Positions 49,096 through 59,900 of a stretch of DNA of 64,000 bases are shown here, in pieces. The first letter of the stretch is position 1, and every line of letters starts with the position of its first letter. This DNA comes from Fulvimarina endophytica (GTDB lineage Bacteria > Pseudomonadota > Alphaproteobacteria > Rhizobiales > Rhizobiaceae), in NCBI RefSeq assembly GCF_003403015.1, contig NZ_QURL01000002.1, positions 62,001 to 126,000 of the forward strand. The letters run 5' to 3'. Both the position numbers and the translations under genes were made by a program. Below the pieces are notes generated by a model. It was not told the DNA's origin. It worked only from the letters and a program-made list of their open reading frames with translations, and ran no database searches.

Positions 49096-49412
49096 CCGAA
49101 GCGACACGCATCCGCGTCGATATCGCGGCAGACGAGGGCGGTGCGGTCTTCGAGCGGCTTACCGTCGGGCGCGGTGACGACCGGGTCCGCATCCCCGGCA
49201 TAATCCACGCGCCAGCCGTTCTGGTAGGCCACCGTGGCACCATTGGCGTTGCCGCACTCGAACTGAATGGCGGTCGTTTCACACGCTCCGCTGACGCAGA
49301 TCTCGGCTCTCGGCGCGGACTGAAGAGCCGCCGGGTCCGTGTAGTCATAGCAGCCGGCCCAAGCAGGACCCGCTGCAAGCAAAATCCCCACGAACATCAT
49401 CGTTCTCAGCAT
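49092..49412 (-). CDS. Exported small protein on the opposite strand
   Basis: The 106-residue protein has a signal peptide (MLRTMMFVGILLAAGPAWAG) and a compact mature part with six Cys (CYDY, EICVSGACE, QFECGNANGA, LVCRDIDADAC). GGAG lies about eight bases upstream of the start. Its TAG and the TAG of the converging 851-residue gene share one CTAG palindrome (49092-49095). No family is recognised. As a lone minus-strand gene in the virion cluster it looks like a moron gene with its own promoter. Confidence 0.7.
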   Translation of the reverse strand: MLRTMMFVGILLAAGPAWAGCYDYTDPAALQSAPRAEICVSGACETTAIQFECGNANGATVAYQNGWRVDYAGDADPVVTAPDGKPLEDRTALVCRDIDADACRFG

Positions 49413-49454
49413 TGCTCAGTCTCCGATCGAGCGTGCCATTTCGGGAGATAACGA

Positions 49455-50114
49455 ATGGACCCTCGTCAGGCTCCCATGGGCGAGAATAGTGCGCCGCCGT
49501 CCGCCGACCCGTCAACGGCCGGCGCAGCGCCGCAGCCGCGCATGTTGACCTCCGAAGAGCAGCCGGCCTCGCCGGAAGAGCAGGCGCTCTACGAGAAATT
49601 CGTCTCGAAGGCCTTCCTCATGGTCTACGACAAGAAGTTCATCCCGAAGGTTCTTGAAATGCTCGCGGGCGGCGACGATCCGCTCGAAGGCCTCGCCGTC
49701 ACCGCCTCGATGGTGATCGCGCGCGTCATGAAGGCTGCGAAGGATGCCGGCCAGAAGCTCCCCGGCGATGTCGCGTTCGCGGGCGCCAAGGAAATCTTCG
49801 AGGACCTCGCCGAACTCTCGCGGCGGGCGGGGATCAAGGATTACAGCCAGGACCGGGATGCGCTGGAAGGCGCGATGTTCCGCACGATGGATCAGCTTCG
49901 GATGATCCTCGAGCAAAGCGGCGACATCGACCGTGAGGCCGCGAAGGCCGATCTCGCGATGCTCCAAGAGATGGACCAGTCCGGCCAGCTCGAACGCCTC
50001 TTCATGGACCTCGCTCAGAAGGACGAGGCGGCCGGGGCGCAGCCCCAGGCGCCAGCGACGTCCGAAGCCCCCCCGAAACGCCGTGGCGGCCTGATGCCGC
50101 AAGGAGAACGCTGA
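49455..50114 (+). CDS. Phage protein of unknown function, 219 residues
   Basis: An Ala/Pro-rich start is followed by a conserved-looking helical domain (about 40-175: PEEQALYEKFVSKAFLMVYD, LAVTASMVIARVMKAAKDAG, FEDLAELSRRAGIKDY), then an acidic and Pro-rich tail ending PPKRRGGLMPQGER. The stop overlaps the next ATG by one base. Position just before the giant gene suggests a virion role. Confidence 0.6.
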   Translation: MDPRQAPMGENSAPPSADPSTAGAAPQPRMLTSEEQPASPEEQALYEKFVSKAFLMVYDKKFIPKVLEMLAGGDDPLEGLAVTASMVIARVMKAAKDAGQKLPGDVAFAGAKEIFEDLAELSRRAGIKDYSQDRDALEGAMFRTMDQLRMILEQSGDIDREAAKADLAMLQEMDQSGQLERLFMDLAQKDEAAGAQPQAPATSEAPPKRRGGLMPQGER

Positions 50115-50908
50115 TGGCCGGGCTTCTCGGTTTTCTCGCCGCCGGTGCGGCCAAGGGTGCGGGCGCGGGCATCGTCGCCGAGGCGCGGGCCCGGCGCGAG
50201 GCCGCGATCTCCGAACTCGAACACAGCCGCTTGCTCCAGCGTGAGCAGGCCGATCGCGATTTCCGTTCGAAGGAGGCCGCGACGGCGCGTGGCTTCCAAG
50301 CCGAGCAGAACGAGTTGTCGCGTGAAGAAAGCCGCCTCGATCGCGAAGCGCGCCGTGAGGAATCGCGCGCGGGTCGGGAAGAGGTCATGACCGGCTCCGA
50401 CGGCGTAACGCTGCTTCGCGATGGCGACACCGTGCGCCCTGTCAAGGATCAGGACGGCAACCCCATCAAGTCCGCCCCATCCAAGTCCAACGATCCGGCT
50501 GACGTGCAGACCGCCAATTGGCTCGTCCGTGAGGGAATCGCCACCGACTCGAAGGAGGCATGGACGATCCTCAAGAGGGCGAGCGAGAAGCAGACCACTC
50601 CGGCCGACGTCGAGCGGATGGTGGAGAAGGCCGTCGATACCGAGCTGGGCGGTGGTCTCGTGCCCCCGTCGCGAGAAGCGATCGAGGAATCGCGCGAGCG
50701 CAACCGCATCCGCATCCGCACGAACCTCGGCCTCGAGACGGAAGAGGAGCCGAGCAGAAGCACCGCGCCGGTGTCCCGCCCCGAAGGCGCTTCGGATGCC
50801 GATATCATCAAACAGGCGAACGACGCTCTTGCGGCAGGCGCGCCGGCAAACGCGGTCAAGGCACGGCTCGAATCCTTCGGGATCGATCCGTCGAAGGTAG
50901 GCCTCTGA
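50114..50908 (+). CDS. Coiled-coil phage protein, 264 residues
   Basis: A short hydrophobic N-terminus (LLGFLAAGAAKGAGAGIV) precedes a long charged helix (about 25-95: RREAAISELEHSRLLQREQA, FQAEQNELSREESRLDREAR). After that come small alpha/beta parts (PADVQTANWLVREGIATDSK, IIKQANDALAAGAPANAVKA). The function is unknown. The giant gene starts two bases after its stop, so the two are almost certainly co-translated. Confidence 0.6.
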   Translation: MAGLLGFLAAGAAKGAGAGIVAEARARREAAISELEHSRLLQREQADRDFRSKEAATARGFQAEQNELSREESRLDREARREESRAGREEVMTGSDGVTLLRDGDTVRPVKDQDGNPIKSAPSKSNDPADVQTANWLVREGIATDSKEAWTILKRASEKQTTPADVERMVEKAVDTELGGGLVPPSREAIEESRERNRIRIRTNLGLETEEEPSRSTAPVSRPEGASDADIIKQANDALAAGAPANAVKARLESFGIDPSKVGL

Positions 50909-50909
50909 C

Positions 50910-53900
50910 ATGGGAGCCTTCGACGACCTGATCCCGAACGCCCGTCCTTCTTCCTCCTCGCCGAAGTCTGCGGCAGGCGGTGCGTTCTCTGATCTGATCC
51001 CGGCATCCAAGCCTGCATCCGAGCCCGAAGGTGAAGAACAGGGCTGGGGCTCATGGCTCTACGACGGTGCTTCGACGCTCGGCAATTCCGTCGTCACCGG
51101 CCTGACGGCGGGCGCCTATCGCGTTCCAGAACTGGCCGGAAACATCGTCGAGGGCGCGGGCCGACTGATCGAAGGCGGGGGCGATGCGCTCGAACGTCGC
51201 TTCCCGACCGGCCTCACCGAAGAAGAGATCGCAGCCGATACGCCGCTGAAGAAGGCGACCGATGCCGTCGGCGGCTGGCTCCGGGACTTCTCGCCGAAGG
51301 GCGACACCGGCCAGATGACCATGGACGAGCTGTGGGAGGCGCCGCTCAAGCGCGCCGTTCCCTTCGCCATCGAACAGGGCCTCGCGTCTCTCCCCGATAT
51401 GGCGGCGGCCATCATCAATCTGCCCGCCTATGTGATGGGGCGCACGAACGAGATCGGTGAAGCCCGCGCGACGAACGACGAGCGCAAGCCCGAGGACGTC
51501 ACGTTCGGCGATCTCGTGACTGCGATGCCGGCGGCGGTCGCCTCCGCCCTGTTCGAGCGGATCGGCGCGAAAGGGGTGTTCGGCCTTGACGATGCGGTCG
51601 GCGGGATTGCGTCCCGCGCCGCGAAGGCCGGCACAAAAGAAGCCGTGACAGAAGCCGGTCAGGAAGGCATCGAATATACCGGCGAGACGGCCGGCACGAA
51701 GACGCCTATGTCCCTTGCCGAGGCCGGCAAGCGGATGGCGACCGGTGCTGTCGCGGGCGGTATCTTCGGCGGCGTGGTCGGCGGTGGTGTCGCTGCTGGC
51801 GAGCGCATCGCCGGCAAGTCCCCGTCGCAATCCGGGTTCGACGATCTCCTCCCCGACGGCGCGGCACCGGCCGAATCCATTCTCGATCCGGTTGAGGACG
51901 AGATCTCGGCGCCGGCTCCCGAGCCGACGGTCGTTCCCGTTCCCGTCGATCGCGAGCGGCTGGATAGCCCGCGTCTGACGGCTGACGATCGCGCCTCGCC
52001 GATCTCGAACGATCTGATCGACGACGGCAAGGCGATCCTCGATGGGCGCACCCCCGGCGAACCCGGCCGGTTGCCTCCCGTCACGAACGACAATCAGTCC
52101 TTCGACTCCCGCTTCGAACGCGCACTCGATCGAGAGGTCGCGACCGACGTGCAGGCCGCGGCGAAACGCGAGACCGCGTTCAATGCCGATTTCGACCAGG
52201 CGTTCGGCCGCGAGCTTGCGGCCGATCAGTCGTTCGATAGCGAGATCCAAGATGCCACGATCGGCGGGCCCGCAACACCGTCGCCAGTTGAGATCCTTGG
52301 CAACGACGATCTTGGTGAATTTTCAAGCCTTCTGATTGATGCGCCGCGCACGAACGACGGCAGTGCGATCATCTCTCTAACCCCCGACGAAATATCCCGG
52401 CTTCGCTCCTATGGTGTGACCGTTAGTGGAGAGTCCGGCTCAGTCACAATTCCGTATCGCGACACCGAAGAGATTCTTGCGCAGAGAGATGCAGTCGTTA
52501 GCGGAAAGCCTTATCGCCCCGCCGAACCCATCCTGCCCGCTGAAGCCCTGTCGACTGGACTGACGCCGAAGGGCGACGGCTCGCGCAAAGCGCCGCTTGA
52601 GATCACCGCCCCGCAGGATATCGACACCGTCGCGCCGCGCATCGCGGACCCGACGCCGGCACAGGCCGAGGCGGGCAATTACGCGAAGGGGCATGTCCGC
52701 TGGAAGGGCATGGACATCGCGATCGAGACGCCGAAGGGCGGCACTCGTCGCGGCGTCGGGCGCGATGGCTCCGCATGGGAAGTCACCATGCCGGCCCATT
52801 ACGGGGATTTCAAAGGCACGAAGGGTGCCGATGGAGACCCGGTCGACGTCTATGTCGGCGAGGATCCGTCATCCGATCGTGTGTTCGTGGTCGACCAGAA
52901 GGACGCCGACACTGGCAAGTTCGACGAGGTCAAGGTTTTCGTCGGCGTCACCAGCGAGCAGGACGTGGCGCAGATCTATGAGGGCGCGTTCTCGGATGGT
53001 CGCGCGCTCGATCGCGTGCAGGCAGTCACCGAAACCACGGTCGACGGGCTGAAGAATTGGCTGAAAAGCGGGAAGACCGGCAAGGCGTTCGCGGCCGCGC
53101 CGGCACGTCAGCCCTCGCTTCCGAAGAAGCCTGTCACGACGATGCTGAAGCAGGCTGGCGGGATCGATCCGACTTCGCCACTCGCCGGCAACCTGCGCGC
53201 CATGGGCATCAACTCGCGAACCGCGCCCGGCCTGTTCCGCAAGGGCGGACGCGGCGCGGCCGACAATTTCGTCTGGGCCGAGAACCCGTTGTTCCATGAT
53301 GGTCCCGACGACGGCAACGGATACGTCCGCGAGGAAGCGATCATCGAGGGCCTTCGGCGCGAGATGGCCGGCGATCCTCTCCGCACGCCCGACGAGATTG
53401 CAGCGGTGCAGCCAGAGGAGCAGGCATTCGGTGCCGAGCAGGAGTTCGAGCCGAAGGCCGAAAGAAACCGTTCGCCCGTTGTCGCGGATTCCGCTACAGA
53501 AATAGCACGGTTGATCGACGTCTACGGATTTCCCACCGATCCGGAATTCTTCGATCTTGCGATGTCTTTCGTCGATCGTGGAGCGAACCACGAAGACGCG
53601 GTGATCGCAGCGTCAGAACGCCTTCTCGATACGGAGCTTACTCCTGATGAAGCCCAATACGTCGACGCCAGCATCGGCATCCCATTCTTCGGAAACGACG
53701 CCCCGGGCGACGGGCGACTCCCGTGGGAAGCTGACACCGAAGCAATGGGGTCAGGCGAGCCGCGCGTTGAAGACGCTCGCCCAGCAGCACCCGCAGAGGG
53801 CGGAAGCCTTGGAGCGGGCGAGGAAAGCGGCGGCGGCGAGCGCCAGGCTGGCAGCCGATCGCCGGATGAGGAAGTCGGAGCCGACGGCAAACCTCAGCTC

Positions 53901-56900
53901 GTAATCCCCGGCGCGGAGAAAGTCCGCGACCAAGACCTTCTCCAGCGCCGCGCGAGCGAGGGGAAACGGTCAACGAAGCCGCAGGCCGACATGGACATCG
54001 GCATGTTCGGCTCGTCGAAAGATCAGACCGATTTGGTCGATTTGGCGCGCGCGACCAAACCTGAAACCAAAACAGACGCCCAGCCGGAAACACCGACGGT
54101 CCCCGAGGCAACCGAAACCGAAAAACCGGCCGATCCGGCAACTGGTGCAGAAATTGCACCAGTTCGTGCAGAAGAAGTGCAGACCGACCCCGAGCCGGAA
54201 GCTGCCCAGCCCAAGCCCGCGAAGGCAGATGCCGCGCCTGCCGATAGCGCCTCGAAATCCTTCGTCACAGACGAAGAGACTGGTATGGTTCGCGAGTGGC
54301 TGAAGACGCTCGAGGAATTCTACGACGATCCCACCTGGGGCCGTTCTATCAAGAGGACCGCGCAGAAGATCGAACGCCTGTTGGGAAGCGCCTATGACGG
54401 CGACTCGTCCTACATCGACCGTGTTCTTGATCGTCGAAATCCGTTCGACATCAACCGCTACGGCACCGACGGATCAAAGGCTTTCAACACGACCGAAGCC
54501 ATTTCGGATGAGGCCTATGATCTTTTCGATGCTCTCGTCAAGCGTATCGAAAAGGGTGAGAAGAACCCGCCGCAGACAGAGGGAGCCCGCACAGATGAAC
54601 GAAACGAAATGGCGGGCAATCGCCAAGACGCACCTGAGGGACAATCTGCCGAAGCTGCACGCCCAACTGGCCGAGAAGGGCCGAGTGGCGATCTGGCTGG
54701 ATCAGAAGGTGGCCGAAGCGCGCCGAGCGATGGACGAGGCCCGGTCGCAGGGGATGAGGGAGGACGAAGCGAAGGAGTTCGCGATGGAGATCCTTCTCCC
54801 GACACCGGAGCCGACACCGGACGAGAAGCCGGAACACCAACTGTTCGCGACGGCGATCGGCGGACAGATCGCGATACCGGACGAGGACGAGGACGAAGCG
54901 ACTTCCGCATAACCGAGCCTGACGAGATCGGCGCGGGCGGTCAGAAGACCAAGTTCGACAACAACCTCGAAGCTATCCATATTCTCGAAGACCTCCAGGG
55001 CATGACGCCGACCGAAGCCGAGAAGCGCCTTCTGGCGCGCTATGTCGGCTGGGGCGGCATCCCGCAGGCCTTCAAGCGTCCAGACGGCACCTATGCCGAA
55101 GGATGGGAGAGCCGAGCGAAGAAGCTCGAAAAGGCGCTCTCCAAGGAAGAGCTTGCGGCAGCGCGGCGCTCTACCCAGGACGCGCACTACACCAGCCCGC
55201 AGGTCGTGGCCGGTGTTTGGAAGGCGATGGAGCGGTTCGGCTTCAAGAACGGCCGCGTCCTCGAACCGTCCGTCGGCGTCGGCAACTTCCTCGGGCTTCG
55301 CCCGGCCGACGTGAAGGCGCGGTTCACCGGCGTCGAGTACGACAACATTACCGCCGCCATTGCCAAGGCGCTCTACGGCGCCTCCGACATTCATCATCAG
55401 GGCTTCCAGGATTTCACCGCGCCCGACGGCTATTTCGATGCCGTGATCGGCAATCCGCCCTTCGGCTCCCAGAAGCTGTTCGACCCGAAGCGGCCGCATC
55501 TGAACAACTTCTCCATCCACAATATGTTCTTCGCCAAGTCGGTCGACCTCCTGCGTCAGGACGGTGTCCTCGGCATGGTGGTCTCCAACTCGTTCCTCGA
55601 CGCGGTCGTGAAGGACAAGGCGCGGAACTACATCGCGTCGAAGACGGAGTTTCTCGGCGCGATCCGCCTGCCGAACAACGCCTTCTCGAAGAACGCCGGC
55701 ACCGACGTCACGACCGACATCATCTTCCTGCGCAAGCTGAAGGACGGCGAAGCCCCGACCGGCCAGACATGGACCGGGACGCAGTATGTCACCGATCCGA
55801 ACGGCGGCGAGGACATTCCCCTCAACGAGTATTTCGTCCGCAACCCCGACATGATGCTCGGCGACTTCGGCAGCTACGGCACGATGTACCGGGCCGGCGC
55901 AACCGCGCTGGTCGCCCGCGAGGGGCAGGATCTCACGGCCGATCTGAATGCGGCGATCGCCAAGCTCCCGCGCGACGTCATGGGCGACTGGACGAACCAG
56001 ATCGTCGAGCGATCGAATGCCGCCCAGGTCGATAAGACCGTGAAGGTCGGATCGATGTTCCTCGACGGCGATGGCAACGTCATGGTGCGCGGCGAGGACT
56101 TCGGCACGAAGCAGAACGCGGAGCCTTCCGGACTGACCGGCAAGGGTCTCGATCGAGCCAAGGGCATGATCGAGGTTCGCGACGTGCTGACCGAACTCCG
56201 TGCGCTCCAGCTCGACCCGAACGCCACCGATCGCCAGATCGATGCCGCGCGTCAGGACCTCAACACCGCCTACGATGCGTTCGTGAAGGCGAATGGGCCG
56301 ATCTCGACGGATGCGAACCGCCGCATCTTCGGCGAGGACCCGACCTGGCCCCAGCTCGCCGCGCTCGAGGATCGGTTCGACAAGGGCATCTCGGCGGCGA
56401 TCGCCAAGAAGACCGGGGAGACGCCCCGCGCGCCGAGCGCGGAGAAGGCCGCGATCTTCACCAAGCGGACGCAGTCGCCTTACAAGGCTCCGACCAAGGC
56501 CGCGAACGCAAAGGACGCTCTCACCGCATCCCTGTCCGTCGCCGGCCGTGTCGATCTCGACATGATGTCCCGCATGACGGACCGCTCGGAAACGTCGCTG
56601 TTCGACGAGCTTTCCGGCCTGCTGTTCAAGACGCCGTCAGGCGATATCGTCACCCGCGAGGAATACCTGTCGGGCAACGTGAAGGCGAAGCTCGCCCAGG
56701 CCCGCGAGGCGGCGAAGACGAACCGCGACATGGCGGGCAACGTCGAGGCCCTCGAAGCCGTCCAGCCGGCGGATATCGAAGCCGCGGACATCGACGTGAA
56801 GCCGGGCGCCCATTGGGTGCCGCCGCAATACATGGCTGATTTCATCGACCACATCACCGGCGCGGGCGGCGGCAAGGCGTCGTATTCGCCCGTCACCGGC

Positions 56901-59900
56901 CAGTGGAACGTCACGCTCGGCCAAGTGAAGGACTCGGCGAACGTCGAGTATGCGACCGACCGGGCCGACATCGGCGCGACGATCCGTGCGGCGCTCGAGC
57001 AGCGCGGCGTCCAGATCTACGACGTGATGGCGGACAAGAGCCGCATCCTCAACCAGGCAGCGTCCGAAGCCGCGACGGAGAAGTCCAAGAAGATCGCCGA
57101 CGAATGGCGGCGCTGGGTGTGGACCGACGACGCTCGCCGGCGCGACATGGCCGCGATCTACAACGAGCGGTTCAACACGACGATCGCCCGCGAATACGAC
57201 GGCTCGCACCTGACGTTCCCCGGCAAGGTCGGCGACGACATCGTCGAGCTTCGCCCTTCGCAGAAAAACGCGGTCTGGCGGATCGTGCAGGGCGGAACGA
57301 CCCTCCTCGATCACGTCGTCGGCGCCGGCAAGACCTTCACGATGGTTGCCGGCGCGATGGAGCTTCGCCGCACCGGCTTCGCGCGCAAGCCCATGCTCGT
57401 CGTCCCGAACCATCTCGTCGGCCAGTGGGCCGAGGATTTCGTGAAGCTCTATCCGGGCGCACGGATCCTGGCCGCGACGAAGAAGGACTTCGAGAAGCAG
57501 AACCGTAAGCGCCTCTTCGCGCGCATTTCGACCGGCGATTGGGACGCAGTGATCGTCGCCCATTCTTCATTCGGCAAGGTGGAGCTCGACCATGATTTCC
57601 AGAAGGAGATCCTCGACGAGCAACTGACCGACATCGAGGACGCGATCGTCGAGATGAAACGCGCCTCCAAGGAAGGGGCCGGCGACGATCGCACGGTGAA
57701 GCAGGCCGAGAAGCAGCGCGAGAGCCTGAAAGAGCGGTTGAAGCGTCTCGCCGAAAGCGGCGCGAAGGACGACAATCTGACGTTCGGCGAACTTGGCGTC
57801 GATGCCCTGTTTGTGGACGAGGCGCACGAGTTCAAGAACCTCGCTTTCGTGACGAAGCAGCGCGGCGTGATGGGGCTCGGCAACCCGACCGGCTCCCAGA
57901 AGGCCATGGATATGTTCATGAAGACGCAGTTCATCCTGCGTCGGAACGGCCAGCGTAACGTGGTCCACGCGACCGGCACGCCGATCTCGAACACCATGGC
58001 CGAGATGTATACCGTCGGCCGCTACCTCGACTATGACGACATGCGCTCGCGCGGCGTGATCCACTTCGACGCCTGGGCGCGCCAGTTCGGCGAAGTCGTC
58101 CAGGATTGGGAGATCAGCCCGTCCGGCAAATACAAGCTGACCTCGCGGTTCGCGAAGTTCGTGAACATGCCCGAGCTGATGCAGCGTTACCTGACGTTCG
58201 CGGACGTCATCAACCGCGACGACATCAACCGGCAGCTCGCGAAGCTCGGCAAAAAGCTTCCGATCCCGAAGATCAAGGGCGGGAAGCCGCAGAACATCAT
58301 CGTCCCGCGCAGCGACGACCAGGCGGCTTATATCGGCATCCCGCTCAAGGATGCGGACGGGAACGAGACGGAGAACTATCTGGAAGGCTCGCTCGTCTGG
58401 CGTTCGGAGAACATGCCGAAGCGTCCCGAGAAGGGCGCGGACAACATGCTCAAGATCATGGGCGATGCGCGCAAGGCCGCGCTCGACATGCGCTTGATCG
58501 ATCCCGACTACGGCGACAATCCGAAGTCGAAGATCAACAATGCGGCCGACCGCATCCGTGCCCTCTACGACCAGTGGAACGCCGATCGCGGCACACAGCT
58601 CGTGTTCATCGACCTTTCGACGCCGAAGGCCGCAAAGGGCCGTGAGGCCGCGCGCATCCGGGATCTGATCGACGCCGCCGAAGGCAAGGATGCGGACAAG
58701 GCCGAGGCGGCACAGGCTGAACTCGACAAGCTCTCGCCGGACGAGATCGACGCCCTGTCCGGCGACTTCTCCGTCTATGACGATCTCAAGGCCAAGCTGA
58801 TCCGGCGCGGCATTCCGGAAGCGGAAATCGCGTTCATCCACGACGCGAACACGGAGCTTCAGAAGGACGAGCTTTTCGGTAAGGTCCGTTCGGGCCGCAT
58901 CCGTGTGCTGTTCGGTTCGACCCAGAAGATGGGCGCCGGCATGAACGTCCAGAACCGCCTGGTCGGCCTTCACCACATGGACGCGCCGTGGCGTCCGTCC
59001 GATCTGGAGCAGCGCGAAGGCCGGATCATCCGGCAGGGCAACGAGCTCTATGCCGCCGATCCGGACGGCTTCGAGATCGAGATCAACCGCTATGCCACCG
59101 AACGGACGCTCGACGCCCGCATGTGGCAGACGATCGAGGCCAAGGCCCGGTTCATCGAACAGGTCCGCAAAGGCGCGGGCGGTCGCGAGATCGAGGACGT
59201 CGGCGGCGAAGCGGCTAACGCGGCCGAGATGAAGGCCGCCGCATCCGGCAATCCCGACATTCTCGCTGAAATGAGCCTGCGCAAGACTCTTCGCACGCTG
59301 GAAAACCAGCGCCGCGAGCATATGCGCGAGATCACACGGACCGCCGACACGCTCGACATGATGAGGCGCCAGCTCGCCCGCGCGAAGCGAGAGGCGCCGC
59401 TTTATCGTCAGGACGCCAAGATCAAGACGGACGAGTTCCGTGCGACGATCGGCAAGACGTCCTTCGACAAGACGAACGAGGCGGCCGAGGCGCTCGGCAA
59501 CCTGGTCAAGAAGAAGACCGAAGCCGGCGCGACGAAGGGTGAGATCGGCACGCTCTATGGCGTCAAGCTCCGGTTCGACGTCGCCGATAACGGCATCCCG
59601 TTCGTCTCCGTCGAGACTGCCGTTCCGCATGAAGCACCGTTCTCTGCCGAGGACTCGGCGATCGGCGTCATCATGAAGCTGCGCAACAGGATCCGCGCAT
59701 CCGAAGAGAACGCCATCGCGAGCGAGCGCCTGGCGACGGAGAAGGCCGAGGACATCGCGAAGCTCGAAGCGCGCGGCGTCACGCAATGGCCGAAGGAGAA
59801 GGAGTTCGAGGAGACCCGCGAGAAGCACAACGCGCTCATCGCAAAACTGAGGCCGAAGGCGAAGCCGGCGCCGAAAGCGGAAACGGATGGCGCACAGTTC

